From assembly GCF_000615765.1 (NCBI RefSeq), contig NZ_BAMI01000003.1, forward strand, positions 1 through 64,000: a stretch of DNA of 64,000 nucleotides. The letters run 5' to 3'. A model generated the notes under the pieces. The model had not been told where the DNA came from, made no database searches, and saw nothing but the letters and a program-made list of their open reading frames with translations. Of the stretch, positions 54,317 to 60,419 are shown one piece after another. The DNA comes from Ligilactobacillus equi DSM 15833 = JCM 10991. Lineage in GTDB: Bacteria > Bacillota > Bacilli > Lactobacillales > Lactobacillaceae. Each line of letters begins with the position of its first letter. Position 1 is the stretch's first letter. Position numbers and translations under genes: made by a program.

Positions 54317-54334
54317 CCACTCTTTATCGAGTGG
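54317..54334 (-). terminator. Cassette terminator hairpin
   Basis: CCACTC / GAGTGG stem with A-rich left flank; lies between element copies A and B although no gene is visible there. Confidence 0.5.
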
Positions 54335-54385
54335 AAATGTAGAAACAATATAAAGATAAAAATGAGTAGAGTAACCTTTAACAGG

Positions 54386-54426
54386 CTACATAGTAAAACT
54401 AATAGCGACCGCGAAGCTGGGAGCTA
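54386..54426 (-). promoter_or_regulatory. Hairpin element copy B
   Basis: CTACATAGTAAAACTAA, then stem TAGCGACC...GGGAGCTA (54403-54426). Nearly identical to copy A including the loop. No gene follows before copy A on the minus strand. Confidence 0.75.
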
Positions 54427-54611
54427 ATTAAATAGTAACCACCTATCAAAAAGATAAGCGGTTAACTTGAACAATGTTCTATATTAAAATGTAATGTAGT
54501 ATGCCTCTACACAGAAAAAAAGATATGAGCTTTAGCTCAAAAAAACCACTTACATAAAATAATGTAAATGGCTCTTGGACTCCTCGTACCTATAAGTACA
54601 TAGTATATTTG

Positions 54612-54653
54612 TTACATAGTAAAGTAGATAGCGACCGCCGAAGAAGGGAGCTA
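54612..54653 (-). promoter_or_regulatory. Hairpin element copy C
   Basis: TACATAGTAAAGTAGA then stem TAGCGACC...GGGAGCTA (54629-54653). The 185 bp between copies B and C contain hairpins but no credible minus-strand gene. Confidence 0.72.
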
Positions 54654-54666
54654 ACAGAAAAACAAA

Positions 54667-54684
54667 CCACTCAACTAGGAGTGG
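54667..54684 (-). terminator. Cassette terminator hairpin
   Basis: CCACTC / GAGTGG stem, A-rich left flank, between element copies C and D. Confidence 0.45.
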
Positions 54685-54747
54685 CGAGGGGGAATATGAT
54701 TAAAAAAGTTCTACTAGAGAAGTGTTACTAGAGTAATCCTTAATGGA

Positions 54748-54789
54748 CTACATAGTGAAACTAATAGCGACCGCCGAAGAAGGGAGCTA
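54748..54789 (-). promoter_or_regulatory. Hairpin element copy D
   Basis: CTACATAGTGAAACTAA then stem TAGCGACC...GGGAGCTA (54765-54789). The loop equals that of copy C. The gap 54124-54854 thus holds four element copies and their hairpins but no recognised gene. Confidence 0.75.
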
Positions 54790-54802
54790 TCGAAAAAATA
54801 AA

Positions 54803-54824
54803 CCACCTACAAATAAGTGAGTGG
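54803..54824 (-). terminator. Cassette terminator after the 54855 gene
   Basis: CCACCTAC / GTGAGTGG imperfect stem with AAAAAATAA on its left (T run on the minus strand). Confidence 0.55.
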
Positions 54825-54854
54825 ATACTTTTTATAATTAAAGGTTGATTCGGG

Positions 54855-55067
54855 TTATCTATACTCTTTGATTATCTGACGATATGCACCAACTAAAATT
54901 GATGTTTTCTTAGAGTTTAGTTGTGCAGAATCGAACATGTAAGTCACAATATCATCATCGCCCATGTAATATGCTAGTTCGTCTGGACTAGCTGTATTCA
55001 TCAGCCATGCACAGTCCTCAACCTCCTTTCTTAAATTTTCAATTTTTCTTTGCATTCTTTTCTTCAT
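54855..55067 (-). CDS. 70-aa helical protein
   Basis: ATG chosen at 55067 behind TTGGAGG. The protein begins MKKRMQRKIENLRKEVED and is helical, basic at the start and acidic in the middle (SPDELAYYMGDDDI). One of the monocistronic cassettes with a hairpin element upstream and a terminator downstream. Function is unknown. Confidence 0.6.
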   Translation of the reverse strand: MKKRMQRKIENLRKEVEDCAWLMNTASPDELAYYMGDDDIVTYMFDSAQLNSKKTSILVGAYRQIIKEYR

Positions 55068-55104
55068 ATCGTTAACCTCCAATTAATCTGAGTAAGAAAC
55101 AATA

Positions 55105-55138
55105 ATACAACAAAAAACAGATAGCGACCGAGGGAGCA
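55105..55138 (-). promoter_or_regulatory. Hairpin element copy E (shortened)
   Basis: ATACAACAAAAAACAGA then TAGCGACC-GA-GGGAGCA: the same element with a nearly deleted loop. It lies 38 bp before the 54855-55067 gene. Confidence 0.6.
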
Positions 55139-55179
55139 AATGAATAGGATATGGCTTATAAGGGATGAGTTAAAAAAAT

Positions 55180-55205
55180 AACCACCTACAAATAAGTAAG
55201 TAGTT
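55180..55205 (-). terminator. Cassette terminator after the 55224 gene
   Basis: Imperfect AACCACCTAC / GTAAGTAGTT stem with a seven-A run on the left. Confidence 0.5.
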
Positions 55206-55223
55206 ATTATATGGTAAAGGGGG

Positions 55224-55568
55224 TTAGTTACGGACTAAGTACTTAACCCCTTTTACACTATGGTTTTCTCCGAAAACGGCTTTCCCCACAGTATAAACTG
55301 TGAGGTCAGCTCTTTCGGATTGAACGTGTTGTACCATTTGAGCACTAATAATAACACTAGCGCCTTCTGGTAACTCTGATAAAACTTTAATAGCTTCATC
55401 AGAAAGTTTTGGGTGACGTTCCATTACTGGGATGTTACCCAATGAAGCGACTTGTACTTCTTGAATATCCAGACGGATAAGTCCATCTGAAACAATGTTA
55501 GCAATGCTTTCGTCGTCACTACCCAGTACGTTAACGTCATGACCAGTTAAATTGTAAATTTTTCCCAT
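55224..55568 (-). CDS. 114-aa protein of unknown function
   Basis: ATG at 55568 behind GGAGGAAC; the longer open frame upstream runs through the hairpin element and the ssb tail and is not genuine. The protein starts MGKIYNLTGHDVNVL and has a two-part alpha/beta layout (LSELPEGASVIISAQMVQ, YTVGKAVFGE). It sits directly downstream of ssb on the same strand but has its own element and terminator. Not recognised. Confidence 0.68.
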   Translation of the reverse strand: MGKIYNLTGHDVNVLGSDDESIANIVSDGLIRLDIQEVQVASLGNIPVMERHPKLSDEAIKVLSELPEGASVIISAQMVQHVQSERADLTVYTVGKAVFGENHSVKGVKYLVRN

Positions 55569-55602
55569 AAGTAGTTCCTCCGTATGTATACCTAATATAT
55601 TA

Positions 55603-55644
55603 CTACATAGATATGCTAATAGCGACCGACTTTGGAGGGAGCTA
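55603..55644 (-). promoter_or_regulatory. Hairpin element copy F
   Basis: CTACATAGATATGCTAA then stem TAGCGACC...GGGAGCTA (55620-55644), 35 bp before the 55224-55568 gene. Confidence 0.78.
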
Positions 55645-55681
55645 ATGAGTTGCATATGACTAAAGAGGGGACTAAAAATAA

Positions 55682-55699
55682 CCACCCCAGATGGGATGG
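55682..55699 (-). terminator. Terminator of ssb
   Basis: CCACCCC / GGGATGG stem, with AAAAATAA on the left (T run on the minus strand). Confidence 0.6.
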
Positions 55700-55707
55700 C
55701 TACTTCT

Positions 55708-56232
55708 TTAGAACGGAACGTCTGTTGAATTAACAGTAGTTTGCTCCATTGTTTGTGGTTGCACAGGTGCTTGACCTTGTGTGTAGGCTTGTTGCACAGG
55801 AGCTTGATTAAATTGTTGAGGTGCAGCTTGAGGTTGTGTGTAAGCTTGCTGTACAGGAGCTTGGTTAAATTGTTGAGGTGCAACTTGAGATTGTTGTACT
55901 CCTTGTGCGTTGTGCACAATTTGTACATTATTTGATAAGACTTCCAAACGAGAACGTTGTTGTCCTGTTTGTTGGTCTGTCCAAACATTTTGCTCTAATC
56001 GCGCTTCAAGCCAAATAGTCGTACCTTTCTTAGCGTATTGAGCTAAGAAGTTTGCACTTTGACCAAAGACGGTCACATAAATAAAGTTTGTTGGAGTTTT
56101 TCCATCCTTACGTTTCCGTCCGTCAGTAGCGATACCTACTCTTGTAAATACGGTACCGTTTTGGGATTGTTGTAACTGAATTTCCTTTGTAATACGACCT
56201 GCTAATGTTACTGTGTTTACGTTAAATGACAT
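55708..56232 (-). CDS. ssb: Single-stranded DNA-binding protein
   Basis: This 174-aa SSB has an OB-fold at residues 1-107 (VNTVTLAGRITKEIQL, FIYVTVFGQSANFLAQYAKKG, LEARLEQNVW), then a Gln/Pro-rich linker that contains an exact tandem repeat (APQQFNQAPVQQAYTQ twice), and the C-terminal interaction tip STDVPF, a milder version of the usual DDDIPF. It coats single-stranded plasmid DNA after transfer. Two hairpin elements lie upstream (copies G and H). Plasmid ssb genes are hallmarks of leading regions. Confidence 0.95.
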   Translation of the reverse strand: MSFNVNTVTLAGRITKEIQLQQSQNGTVFTRVGIATDGRKRKDGKTPTNFIYVTVFGQSANFLAQYAKKGTTIWLEARLEQNVWTDQQTGQQRSRLEVLSNNVQIVHNAQGVQQSQVAPQQFNQAPVQQAYTQPQAAPQQFNQAPVQQAYTQGQAPVQPQTMEQTTVNSTDVPF

Positions 56233-56301
56233 AATGATGTCTCCTTTCTGCCTCTATGGGCAATCCAAAATTAATGATATTTTTGTAGGTCACTACTTCT
56301 C

Positions 56302-56338
56302 CTACATAATCAAACTAATAGCGACCGCGAGGGAGCTA
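56302..56338 (-). promoter_or_regulatory. Hairpin element copy G
   Basis: CTACATAATCAAACTAA then TAGCGACC-GCGA-GGGAGCTA (56319-56338) with the shortest complete loop; 70 bp before ssb. Confidence 0.75.
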
Positions 56339-56376
56339 ATGTTTCAAAATATAAGATTTATAATTAAACCTACTTA

Positions 56377-56417
56377 CTACATAATCACGCTAATTGCGAC
56401 CGACTCAGGAGGGAGCT
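56377..56417 (-). promoter_or_regulatory. Hairpin element copy H (imperfect)
   Basis: CTACATAATCACGCTAA then TTGCGACC...GGGAGCTT: the outer pairs are lost but the core and prefix are kept. It is tandem to copy G ahead of ssb. From 56418 to 56557 no gene or further signal is seen. Confidence 0.6.
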
Positions 56418-56557
56418 TATAAAGAGCAAAAATGTTTCTGAGCAAGTTTATTTGTTGTTAACTAAAGTGTCGTTTCTCTAACAGATAAATTATCTTCCGT
56501 GGCTGATCGTTCAAGTTAGTAGGATATTTAAGAGCGAATGCGTTATAATAAAAAAGC

Positions 56558-56574
56558 CACCTAATAACTAGGTG
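56558..56574 (-). terminator. Cassette terminator after the 56602 gene
   Basis: CACCTA / TAGGTG stem with five A on its left side. Confidence 0.6.
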
Positions 56575-56601
56575 ACTGATGATGACAACTACTGAAGTTT
56601 A

Positions 56602-56907
56602 TTAATCTTTAACAATACCAGCTAAGGTCAGGAGCACTTTAATTACTCCTGTCACAAAGCTGATAAATTCATATACTATAAAACTTCCTACTAAGAAGTT
56701 AGCGATATACCAAGTTAAATCGCTAACTGTAAAGAAGGGGAGTAACTTGAACGTTATACTCAAAATCGAGTACAACGCTAACATCCCGACTGTTCCGTAA
56801 AAAAGTTCGTGAATAGTCAGGACTCTTTTGATTTTATATCCCGTCCGCAACATGTACTCTGTTGCAGACAGGATTTTATTTATTAATGTCTTTGTTTTTG
56901 AATTCAT
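56602..56907 (-). CDS. 101-aa membrane protein
   Basis: ATG at 56907 behind AAAGGAG. A basic, helical N-terminus (MNSKTKTLINKILSATEYML) is followed by two or three hydrophobic helices (TVGMLALYSILSITFKLL, WYIANFLVGSFIVYEF, GVIKVLLTLAGIV). It is the second gene of a two-gene cassette with the next membrane protein. Possible entry-exclusion or surface function; unknown. Confidence 0.62.
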   Translation of the reverse strand: MNSKTKTLINKILSATEYMLRTGYKIKRVLTIHELFYGTVGMLALYSILSITFKLLPFFTVSDLTWYIANFLVGSFIVYEFISFVTGVIKVLLTLAGIVKD

Positions 56908-56921
56908 TATAAATTTCTCCT

Positions 56922-57197
56922 TTATTGAAAATCTGCTACCCAAGTATCTGGAGACAGAAAGGACATCCAAATACCAATTGCTATGAGAGCCAAAACAATT
57001 GCTCCCAAAACAGTGTATGCAGGGCTCCACTCTTGCCCTGCAGAATTCATCAATTTCACCGTATACGCTCTGTACTTAGCACTAAGAATGGAACGGATTC
57101 CAGCGTATTGTGCCATTCCTGCAACAACTGTTACGGGAATAACAATACCTACTAAAAACAGAGCCTTAACAATGATAGTAATGATTAAAGTGAACAT
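56922..57197 (-). CDS. 91-aa two-helix membrane protein
   Basis: The ATG follows CGAGGAGGA. Helices at residues about 3-28 and 62-80 flank a basic cytoplasmic loop. Its own hairpin element (copy I) lies 44 bp upstream; it probably shares a transcript with the 56602-56907 gene. Not recognised. Confidence 0.65.
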   Translation of the reverse strand: MFTLIITIIVKALFLVGIVIPVTVVAGMAQYAGIRSILSAKYRAYTVKLMNSAGQEWSPAYTVLGAIVLALIAIGIWMSFLSPDTWVADFQ

Positions 57198-57240
57198 TTT
57201 TATGTCCTCCTCGTAATGATAAATTTATAGTGAAAAAACA

Positions 57241-57282
57241 CTACAAAATCAAACTAATAGCGACTGACTCTGGAAGGAGCTA
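57241..57282 (-). promoter_or_regulatory. Hairpin element copy I (compensated)
   Basis: CTACAAAATCAAACTAA then stem TAGCGACT...AGGAGCTA (57258-57282). The inner C-G pair is changed to T-A on both sides, so pairing is preserved. 44 bp before the membrane-protein pair. Confidence 0.78.
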
Positions 57283-57320
57283 ATGAGACGCTTGCAACTG
57301 ATGAGACTACTAAAAAATAA

Positions 57321-57338
57321 CCACCCATATCAGGGTGG
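57321..57338 (-). terminator. Cassette terminator
   Basis: CCACCC / GGGTGG perfect stem with a six-nt loop; A run on the left and T run on the right make it usable on both strands. Confidence 0.7.
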
Positions 57339-57350
57339 CATTTTTTTTAA

Positions 57351-57655
57351 TTAAAATGGTAAATCAAAAGTTTCTTCATCTTCACTATTTTCTTTTATAA
57401 TGAGCCTATTTTCAATCAATCTCTTTCTAGGCTTATTGTTTGCATACTTACTAATATACCAAAACGGGCATTAGCAATTTCATCTCGAAACTCCTTTCTT
57501 ATTTTATTAGAAATTCTACTGTTTTTACGGCAGGTATTCTTATCGAAACCTACCATAAAGGTTCCGCCTTGTAATATATATCTGTCCTCCAACATTCTAG
57601 TTGGAGTAACAGCTAAATATTTTTTGCTTACTTTTCTTTTTAGTCTACTTTTCAT
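57351..57655 (-). CDS. Basic protein with an SSB-like acidic tip, interrupted by a -1 frameshift
   Basis: The frame from ATG 57655 (AGAAAGGATA upstream) reads MKSRLKRKVSKKYLAV... to EFRDEIANARF and then stops at 57416. In the -1 frame it continues WYISKYANNKPRKRLIEN and ends EDEETFDLPF at 57351. Restoring one T in the run at the Phe codon gives about 101 aa. The strongly basic body and the ending DLPF preceded by acidic residues mimic the SSB C-terminal tip that recruits SSB-interacting proteins. There is no OB fold. Function unknown. Confidence 0.6.
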
Positions 57656-57700
57656 TTTATTATCCTTTCTCGCCTCAAGGGCAAACTAAAAACAACTTAC

Positions 57701-57741
57701 AACATAGTAAAACTAATAGCGACCGACTTTAGAGGGAGCTA
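57701..57741 (-). promoter_or_regulatory. Hairpin element copy J
   Basis: ACATAGTAAAACTAA then stem TAGCGACC...GGGAGCTA (57717-57741), 46 bp before the SSB-tip protein gene. Confidence 0.75.
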
Positions 57742-57778
57742 ATGGTACGCTTACAACTGATGAAAATACAAAAAATAG

Positions 57779-57797
57779 CCACCTCATAGCGGGGTGG
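57779..57797 (-). terminator. Cassette terminator after the 57817 gene
   Basis: CCACCT / GGGTGG stem (one T-G pair), left flank AAAAAATAG. Confidence 0.6.
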
Positions 57798-57816
57798 TTA
57801 TTAATGATGGAGTAAA

Positions 57817-58017
57817 CTAAAAACCCCAGCTTACTCCGTTACTACGACCGTTATCATAGCCACTATCGTATCCGATTTGATATTCATCTTCGGCAAAATT
57901 ATTGATAGCTTCTACCAACAATTCTTCTTCTTCTTCGGAAGAAAATTCCAACTTTCTCAGAATTTTTTCCAAATCTTTCTCATATTCATTATAATAAGAA
58001 CCTTTAATCTTTTTCAT
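57817..58017 (-). CDS. 66-aa acidic protein
   Basis: ATG at 58017 behind CGGAGGG. N-terminal basic-acidic helix (MKKIKGSYYNEYEKDLEKIL), a glutamate cluster (SSEEEEELL) and a Tyr/Gly/Asp-rich tail (YQIGYDSGYDNGRSNG). Monocistronic cassette with element K upstream. Unknown; small acidic leading-region proteins are candidates for anti-defence roles. Confidence 0.6.
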   Translation of the reverse strand: MKKIKGSYYNEYEKDLEKILRKLEFSSEEEEELLVEAINNFAEDEYQIGYDSGYDNGRSNGVSWGF

Positions 58018-58051
58018 TTCAAATCCCTCCGTATGTGTATACCTACTATTG

Positions 58052-58093
58052 CTACATAGACATGCTAATAGCGACCGACTCTGGAGGGAGCTA
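58052..58093 (-). promoter_or_regulatory. Hairpin element copy K
   Basis: CTACATAGACATGCTAA then stem TAGCGACC...GGGAGCTA (58069-58093), 35 bp before the 57817-58017 gene. Read on the minus strand, TATGTAG lies about 10 bp downstream of the stem, like a -10 box without a -35. Confidence 0.8.
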
Positions 58094-58131
58094 ATGGGAC
58101 GCTTACAACTGATGAAATTGCTAAAAAATAA

Positions 58132-58150
58132 CCACCCCATAACGGGATGG
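58132..58150 (-). terminator. Cassette terminator after hicB-like gene
   Basis: CCACCC / GGGATGG stem directly at the stop codon, with an A6 run on its left. Confidence 0.6.
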
Positions 58151-58360
58151 CTATTTTTCTGGTGTAATTCCTTTTCTCTTACATATTTCTAAATATGAAT
58201 CAACGGCTTCGTGAAAATCTTCAATAAGTTCTTCGTATGTCTCCCCTTCGTATGGTAAATAGCTTTTTTTCAATCCTTCTACTTTTCCAAATAACATACC
58301 ATTTTCCATAGAAAGTTCGATTGAACCTTCGTATCCTTTATATTGAATTTTTTGTTTTAT
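58151..58360 (-). CDS. HicB-like antitoxin with non-standard or damaged start
   Basis: An open frame reads KQKIQYKGYEGSIELSMENG, then FGKVEGL, GETYEELIEDFHEAVDSYLE and CKRKGITPEK. This is the HicB partial-RNase-H antitoxin pattern. The natural start position, 8-11 nt behind AAGGGG, has ATC or ATA (58358-58363) instead of ATG, and the first ATG would remove the first strand. Either AUA is used, or the start is mutated or mis-sequenced. Too short from an ATG to be found by ordinary ORF calling. Confidence 0.6.
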   Translation of the reverse strand: MKQKIQYKGYEGSIELSMENGMLFGKVEGLKKSYLPYEGETYEELIEDFHEAVDSYLEICKRKGITPEK

Positions 58361-58376
58361 GATTACAACCCCTTTA

Positions 58377-58454
58377 CTACTTTACTACTTTCAATATATC
58401 TCTTACCTGATATGGTAACAGTTCTTTTCTAGGATGTGGTTTGTGCAATTGAAG
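58377..58454 (-). pseudogene. hicA toxin remnant (C-terminal 25 codons)
   Basis: Immediately before hicB, one frame reads LQLHKPHPRKELLPYQVRDILKVVK and stops, matching the end of HicA/YcfA-type mRNA interferases (H.PHP.KE....V..IL). The N-terminal part with the catalytic GSH region is missing. Such loss of the toxin leaves an orphan antitoxin. Confidence 0.45.
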
Positions 58455-58527
58455 TTACTCAATATTATACTCATAATTCTTTTAGTTACAAGAGTAGTTG
58501 CAATTAAAATATAGAAAAAGAAATTTA

Positions 58528-58565
58528 CGACAGAGTAAATCTGATAGCGACCGAGGAGGGCGCTA
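58528..58565 (-). promoter_or_regulatory. Hairpin element copy L
   Basis: CGACAGAGTAAATCTGA then stem TAGCGACC-GAGGA-GGGCGCTA (58545-58565). One of the two G-A mismatches is converted to a G-C pair. It precedes the hicAB relic. Confidence 0.68.
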
Positions 58566-58601
58566 ATGTATATAGGATAACTAATGAGAAACGACTAAAA
58601 A

Positions 58602-58625
58602 ACCACCTACTAAAAAGTAAGTGGT
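58602..58625 (-). terminator. Terminator of the macro domain gene
   Basis: AACCAC..AC / GT..GTGGT stem with AAAAAA on the left. Confidence 0.6.
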
Positions 58626-58631
58626 CTGCTA

Positions 58632-59075
58632 CTAAGGTAAAGCAACAACAACCAAGTTAGGGATGTCGCTAACAGTCGAAATCACCTCGCTCCAGTTTGC
58701 TCCCGCAAGTCCACAACCAATAAACTTGGGAATGTAGACTGTCTGTGTAGCAAACTTCTCGCAAGTTCTCCGAATAGATGCGGTAAGTTTGGCAACGTCT
58801 GTGTACACCTTGCCAGTCTTACGTGCATTTCCAAAGTAAAACTGAGAGAACGAGTTCACAACAGCAAGGTTGTCGCTCACTCTAATAAGCTGACACTTAC
58901 CAAACAAGTATTCAGCATCAAAACGGGTAAAGTACTTGTGGTAAGCCGTCTTCACAACTGGAAACTTGGTGTAAATGGCTTTGGCAACTCCTGCTCCCAT
59001 ACGGTTCTGACAATTAACCTGCTGAAAGATAATCCCAGCTTGTACCTTAGTGATATCTCCAATGATTTCTTGCAT
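58632..59075 (-). CDS. Macro domain protein (ADP-ribose binding/processing)
   Basis: ATG at 59075 behind CAGGAGGA gives 147 residues that make up one macro domain: MQEIIGDITKVQAGIIFQQVNCQNRMGAGVAKAI is the nucleotide-binding N-terminus (Asn in QVNC, the MGAGVA loop), and IPKFIGCGLAGANWSEV is the phosphate loop. It is closest in style to the phage and bacterial TARG1/Poa1p-like ADP-ribose phosphatases or glycohydrolases. In a leading region it may reverse ADP-ribosylation imposed by host defence or toxin systems; the target is unknown. Confidence 0.88.
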   Translation of the reverse strand: MQEIIGDITKVQAGIIFQQVNCQNRMGAGVAKAIYTKFPVVKTAYHKYFTRFDAEYLFGKCQLIRVSDNLAVVNSFSQFYFGNARKTGKVYTDVAKLTASIRRTCEKFATQTVYIPKFIGCGLAGANWSEVISTVSDIPNLVVVALP

Positions 59076-59108
59076 ATTTAATTCCTCCTGTATCTTAACC
59101 AATGATAT

Positions 59109-59148
59109 CGTAACAAGCTCAGGAAAATTGTGACCGAATAGGGAGCGT
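59109..59148 (-). promoter_or_regulatory. Hairpin element copy M (diverged)
   Basis: ATCGTAACAAGCTCAGG then TGTGACC-GAATA-GGGAGCG: the core is preserved but the outer pairs are weak. It precedes the macro domain gene by about 35 bp. Confidence 0.5.
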
Positions 59149-59174
59149 TAAATTAATAGGGAAATATTTTAACT

Positions 59175-59462
59175 TTAATTACATAACTTGTGGCCACAAT
59201 AAGGACAATACCCATATTTTAAGGCATTGAAATATTGTAATTCCTCTTTACTATGATGTTTGCAGTTGTCATTTCCTTGTCCTTGCAAGTATTCAACTGT
59301 TACACCAAAGAAGTTGGCCAACTTGTGCCAATTTTCTATTTTTGGGTTGCGTGTACCCTTTTCATATCGGGATAAAGTGGGGTTAGATATACCAACTTTT
59401 TCCGAGAGTTGTTTAAGTGTTAAACCTTTTTTCTTCCGCAATTCCTTTATTCTGTTTTCCAT
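59175..59462 (-). CDS. XRE regulator with C-terminal zinc-ribbon-like tail (copy 1)
   Basis: This 95-aa protein has an N-terminal Cro/C1-type helix-turn-helix (residues 1-63, ENRIKELRKKKGLTLKQLSE) and a C-terminal Cys/His-rich tail (NCKHHSKEEL..., then YCPYCGHKLC) that could bind zinc. It is one of three tandem copies. The C-terminal 40 residues are almost identical among the copies while the recognition helices differ (GISNPTLSRYEKG here), pointing to duplication with divergent DNA specificity. Confidence 0.85.
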   Translation of the reverse strand: MENRIKELRKKKGLTLKQLSEKVGISNPTLSRYEKGTRNPKIENWHKLANFFGVTVEYLQGQGNDNCKHHSKEELQYFNALKYGYCPYCGHKLCN

Positions 59463-59512
59463 AAAATCACCTTACCTCCATGTTATATACTGCTACTTCG
59501 CAATTGGACAAT

Positions 59513-59815
59513 TTACTTACATAACTTGTGGCCACAATAAGGACAATACCCATATTTTAAGGCATTGAAATATTGTAATTCCTCTTTACTATGATGTTTG
59601 CAGTTGTCATTTCTTTGTCCTTGCAAGTATTCAACTGTTACACCAAAGAAGTCGGCCAACTTGTGCCAATTTTCTATTTTAGGCTTTCTTGAACCTTTTT
59701 CATTTTCTTTTTTTTCATAGCCGCTAAGCGTTGAAATCGCCAAACCAACCGACCCGCTCAACTCTTTCAACGTTATACCACGCTCTTTTCTCAATTCTTT
59801 TATTCTATTTTCCAT
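59513..59815 (-). CDS. XRE regulator with zinc-ribbon-like tail (copy 2)
   Basis: 100 aa, same plan as its neighbours; the helix-turn-helix reads GITLKELSGSVGLAISTLSG and carries a five-residue insert (KKENEKGSRKPKIEN), so its DNA target should differ most. The tail NCKHHSKEEL...YCPYCGHKLC is conserved. The last codons and stop of each copy are followed by the same intergenic sequence, evidence of recent tandem duplication. Confidence 0.83.
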   Translation of the reverse strand: MENRIKELRKERGITLKELSGSVGLAISTLSGYEKKENEKGSRKPKIENWHKLADFFGVTVEYLQGQRNDNCKHHSKEELQYFNALKYGYCPYCGHKLCK

Positions 59816-59901
59816 AAAAACACCTTACCTCCATTGTCCCGTCACTGTGCCTCATTTTTTTGAGGTAGGGAGTGCTAAATTAATAGGGAAATATTTTAAC
59901 T

Positions 59902-60189
59902 TTAATTACATAACTTGTGGCCACAATAAGGACAATACCCATATTTTAAGGCATTGAAATATTGTAATTTCTCTTTACTATGATGTTTGCAGTTGTCATT
60001 TCCTTGTCCTTGCAAGTATTCAACTGTTACATCAAAGAAGTCGGCCAACTTGTGCCAATTTTCTATTTTTGGATTACGTTGCCCTCTTTCGTAAAAACTT
60101 AAGCCTTGGTTACTTATCCCAACTTTTTCCGAAAGTTGTTTAAGTGTTAAACCTTTTTCTTTTCGCAATTCTTTTATTCTATTTTCCAT
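59902..60189 (-). CDS. XRE regulator with zinc-ribbon-like tail (copy 3)
   Basis: 95 aa with recognition region GISNQGLSFYERGQRNPKIEN and the shared Cys-rich tail. It is the promoter-proximal copy, with hairpin element N 30 bp upstream; the three genes may be read from it or from degenerate element remnants between them (CTGCTACTTC at 59490, GGGAGTGCTAAATTAAT near 59868). Confidence 0.84.
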   Translation of the reverse strand: MENRIKELRKEKGLTLKQLSEKVGISNQGLSFYERGQRNPKIENWHKLADFFDVTVEYLQGQGNDNCKHHSKEKLQYFNALKYGYCPYCGHKLCN

Positions 60190-60219
60190 AAAAACACCTT
60201 ACCTCCATGTTATATACTG

Positions 60220-60260
60220 CTACTTCACAATAAAACTAATAGTGACCGAATAGGTCGCTA
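60220..60260 (-). promoter_or_regulatory. Hairpin element copy N (fully paired)
   Basis: CTACTTCACAATAAAACTAA then stem TAGTGACC-GAATA-GGTCGCTA (60240-60260). Here the two G-A mismatches seen elsewhere are replaced by regular pairs, giving eight continuous pairs (one G-T). Confidence 0.75.
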
Positions 60261-60419
60261 ACGGTTAGTGACTTGCTAGCAAGCATAATAATGTACAATA
60301 TAGGAAACTTAAGCTTAATGGACAATTGTCCCGTCGCTGTGTCTCATTTTTTTGAGAATAGAATACTTTCTAATAATTGACTTTTATCTAATGAGGTGGG
60401 TGGTTAACTAATGGAATAC

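Noticed and set aside
54155-54427. A 90-codon plus-strand ORF
   Set aside because: It runs through two copies of the hairpin element and their terminators; its internal protein repeat is only the DNA repeat translated, and it lacks a ribosome site.
55741-55935. Plus-strand ORF opposite ssb
   Set aside because: Shadow of the repetitive Gln/Pro linker of ssb.
55569-55988. N-terminal extension of the 55224-55568 gene
   Set aside because: It would be translated from the hairpin element and, antisense-frame-wise, from the ssb tail repeats; the ATG at 55568 has a perfect GGAGG.
54263-60260. CRISPR array
   Set aside because: The repeated 40-bp units are separated by whole genes and irregular distances, not by uniform spacers, and no cas gene is present.
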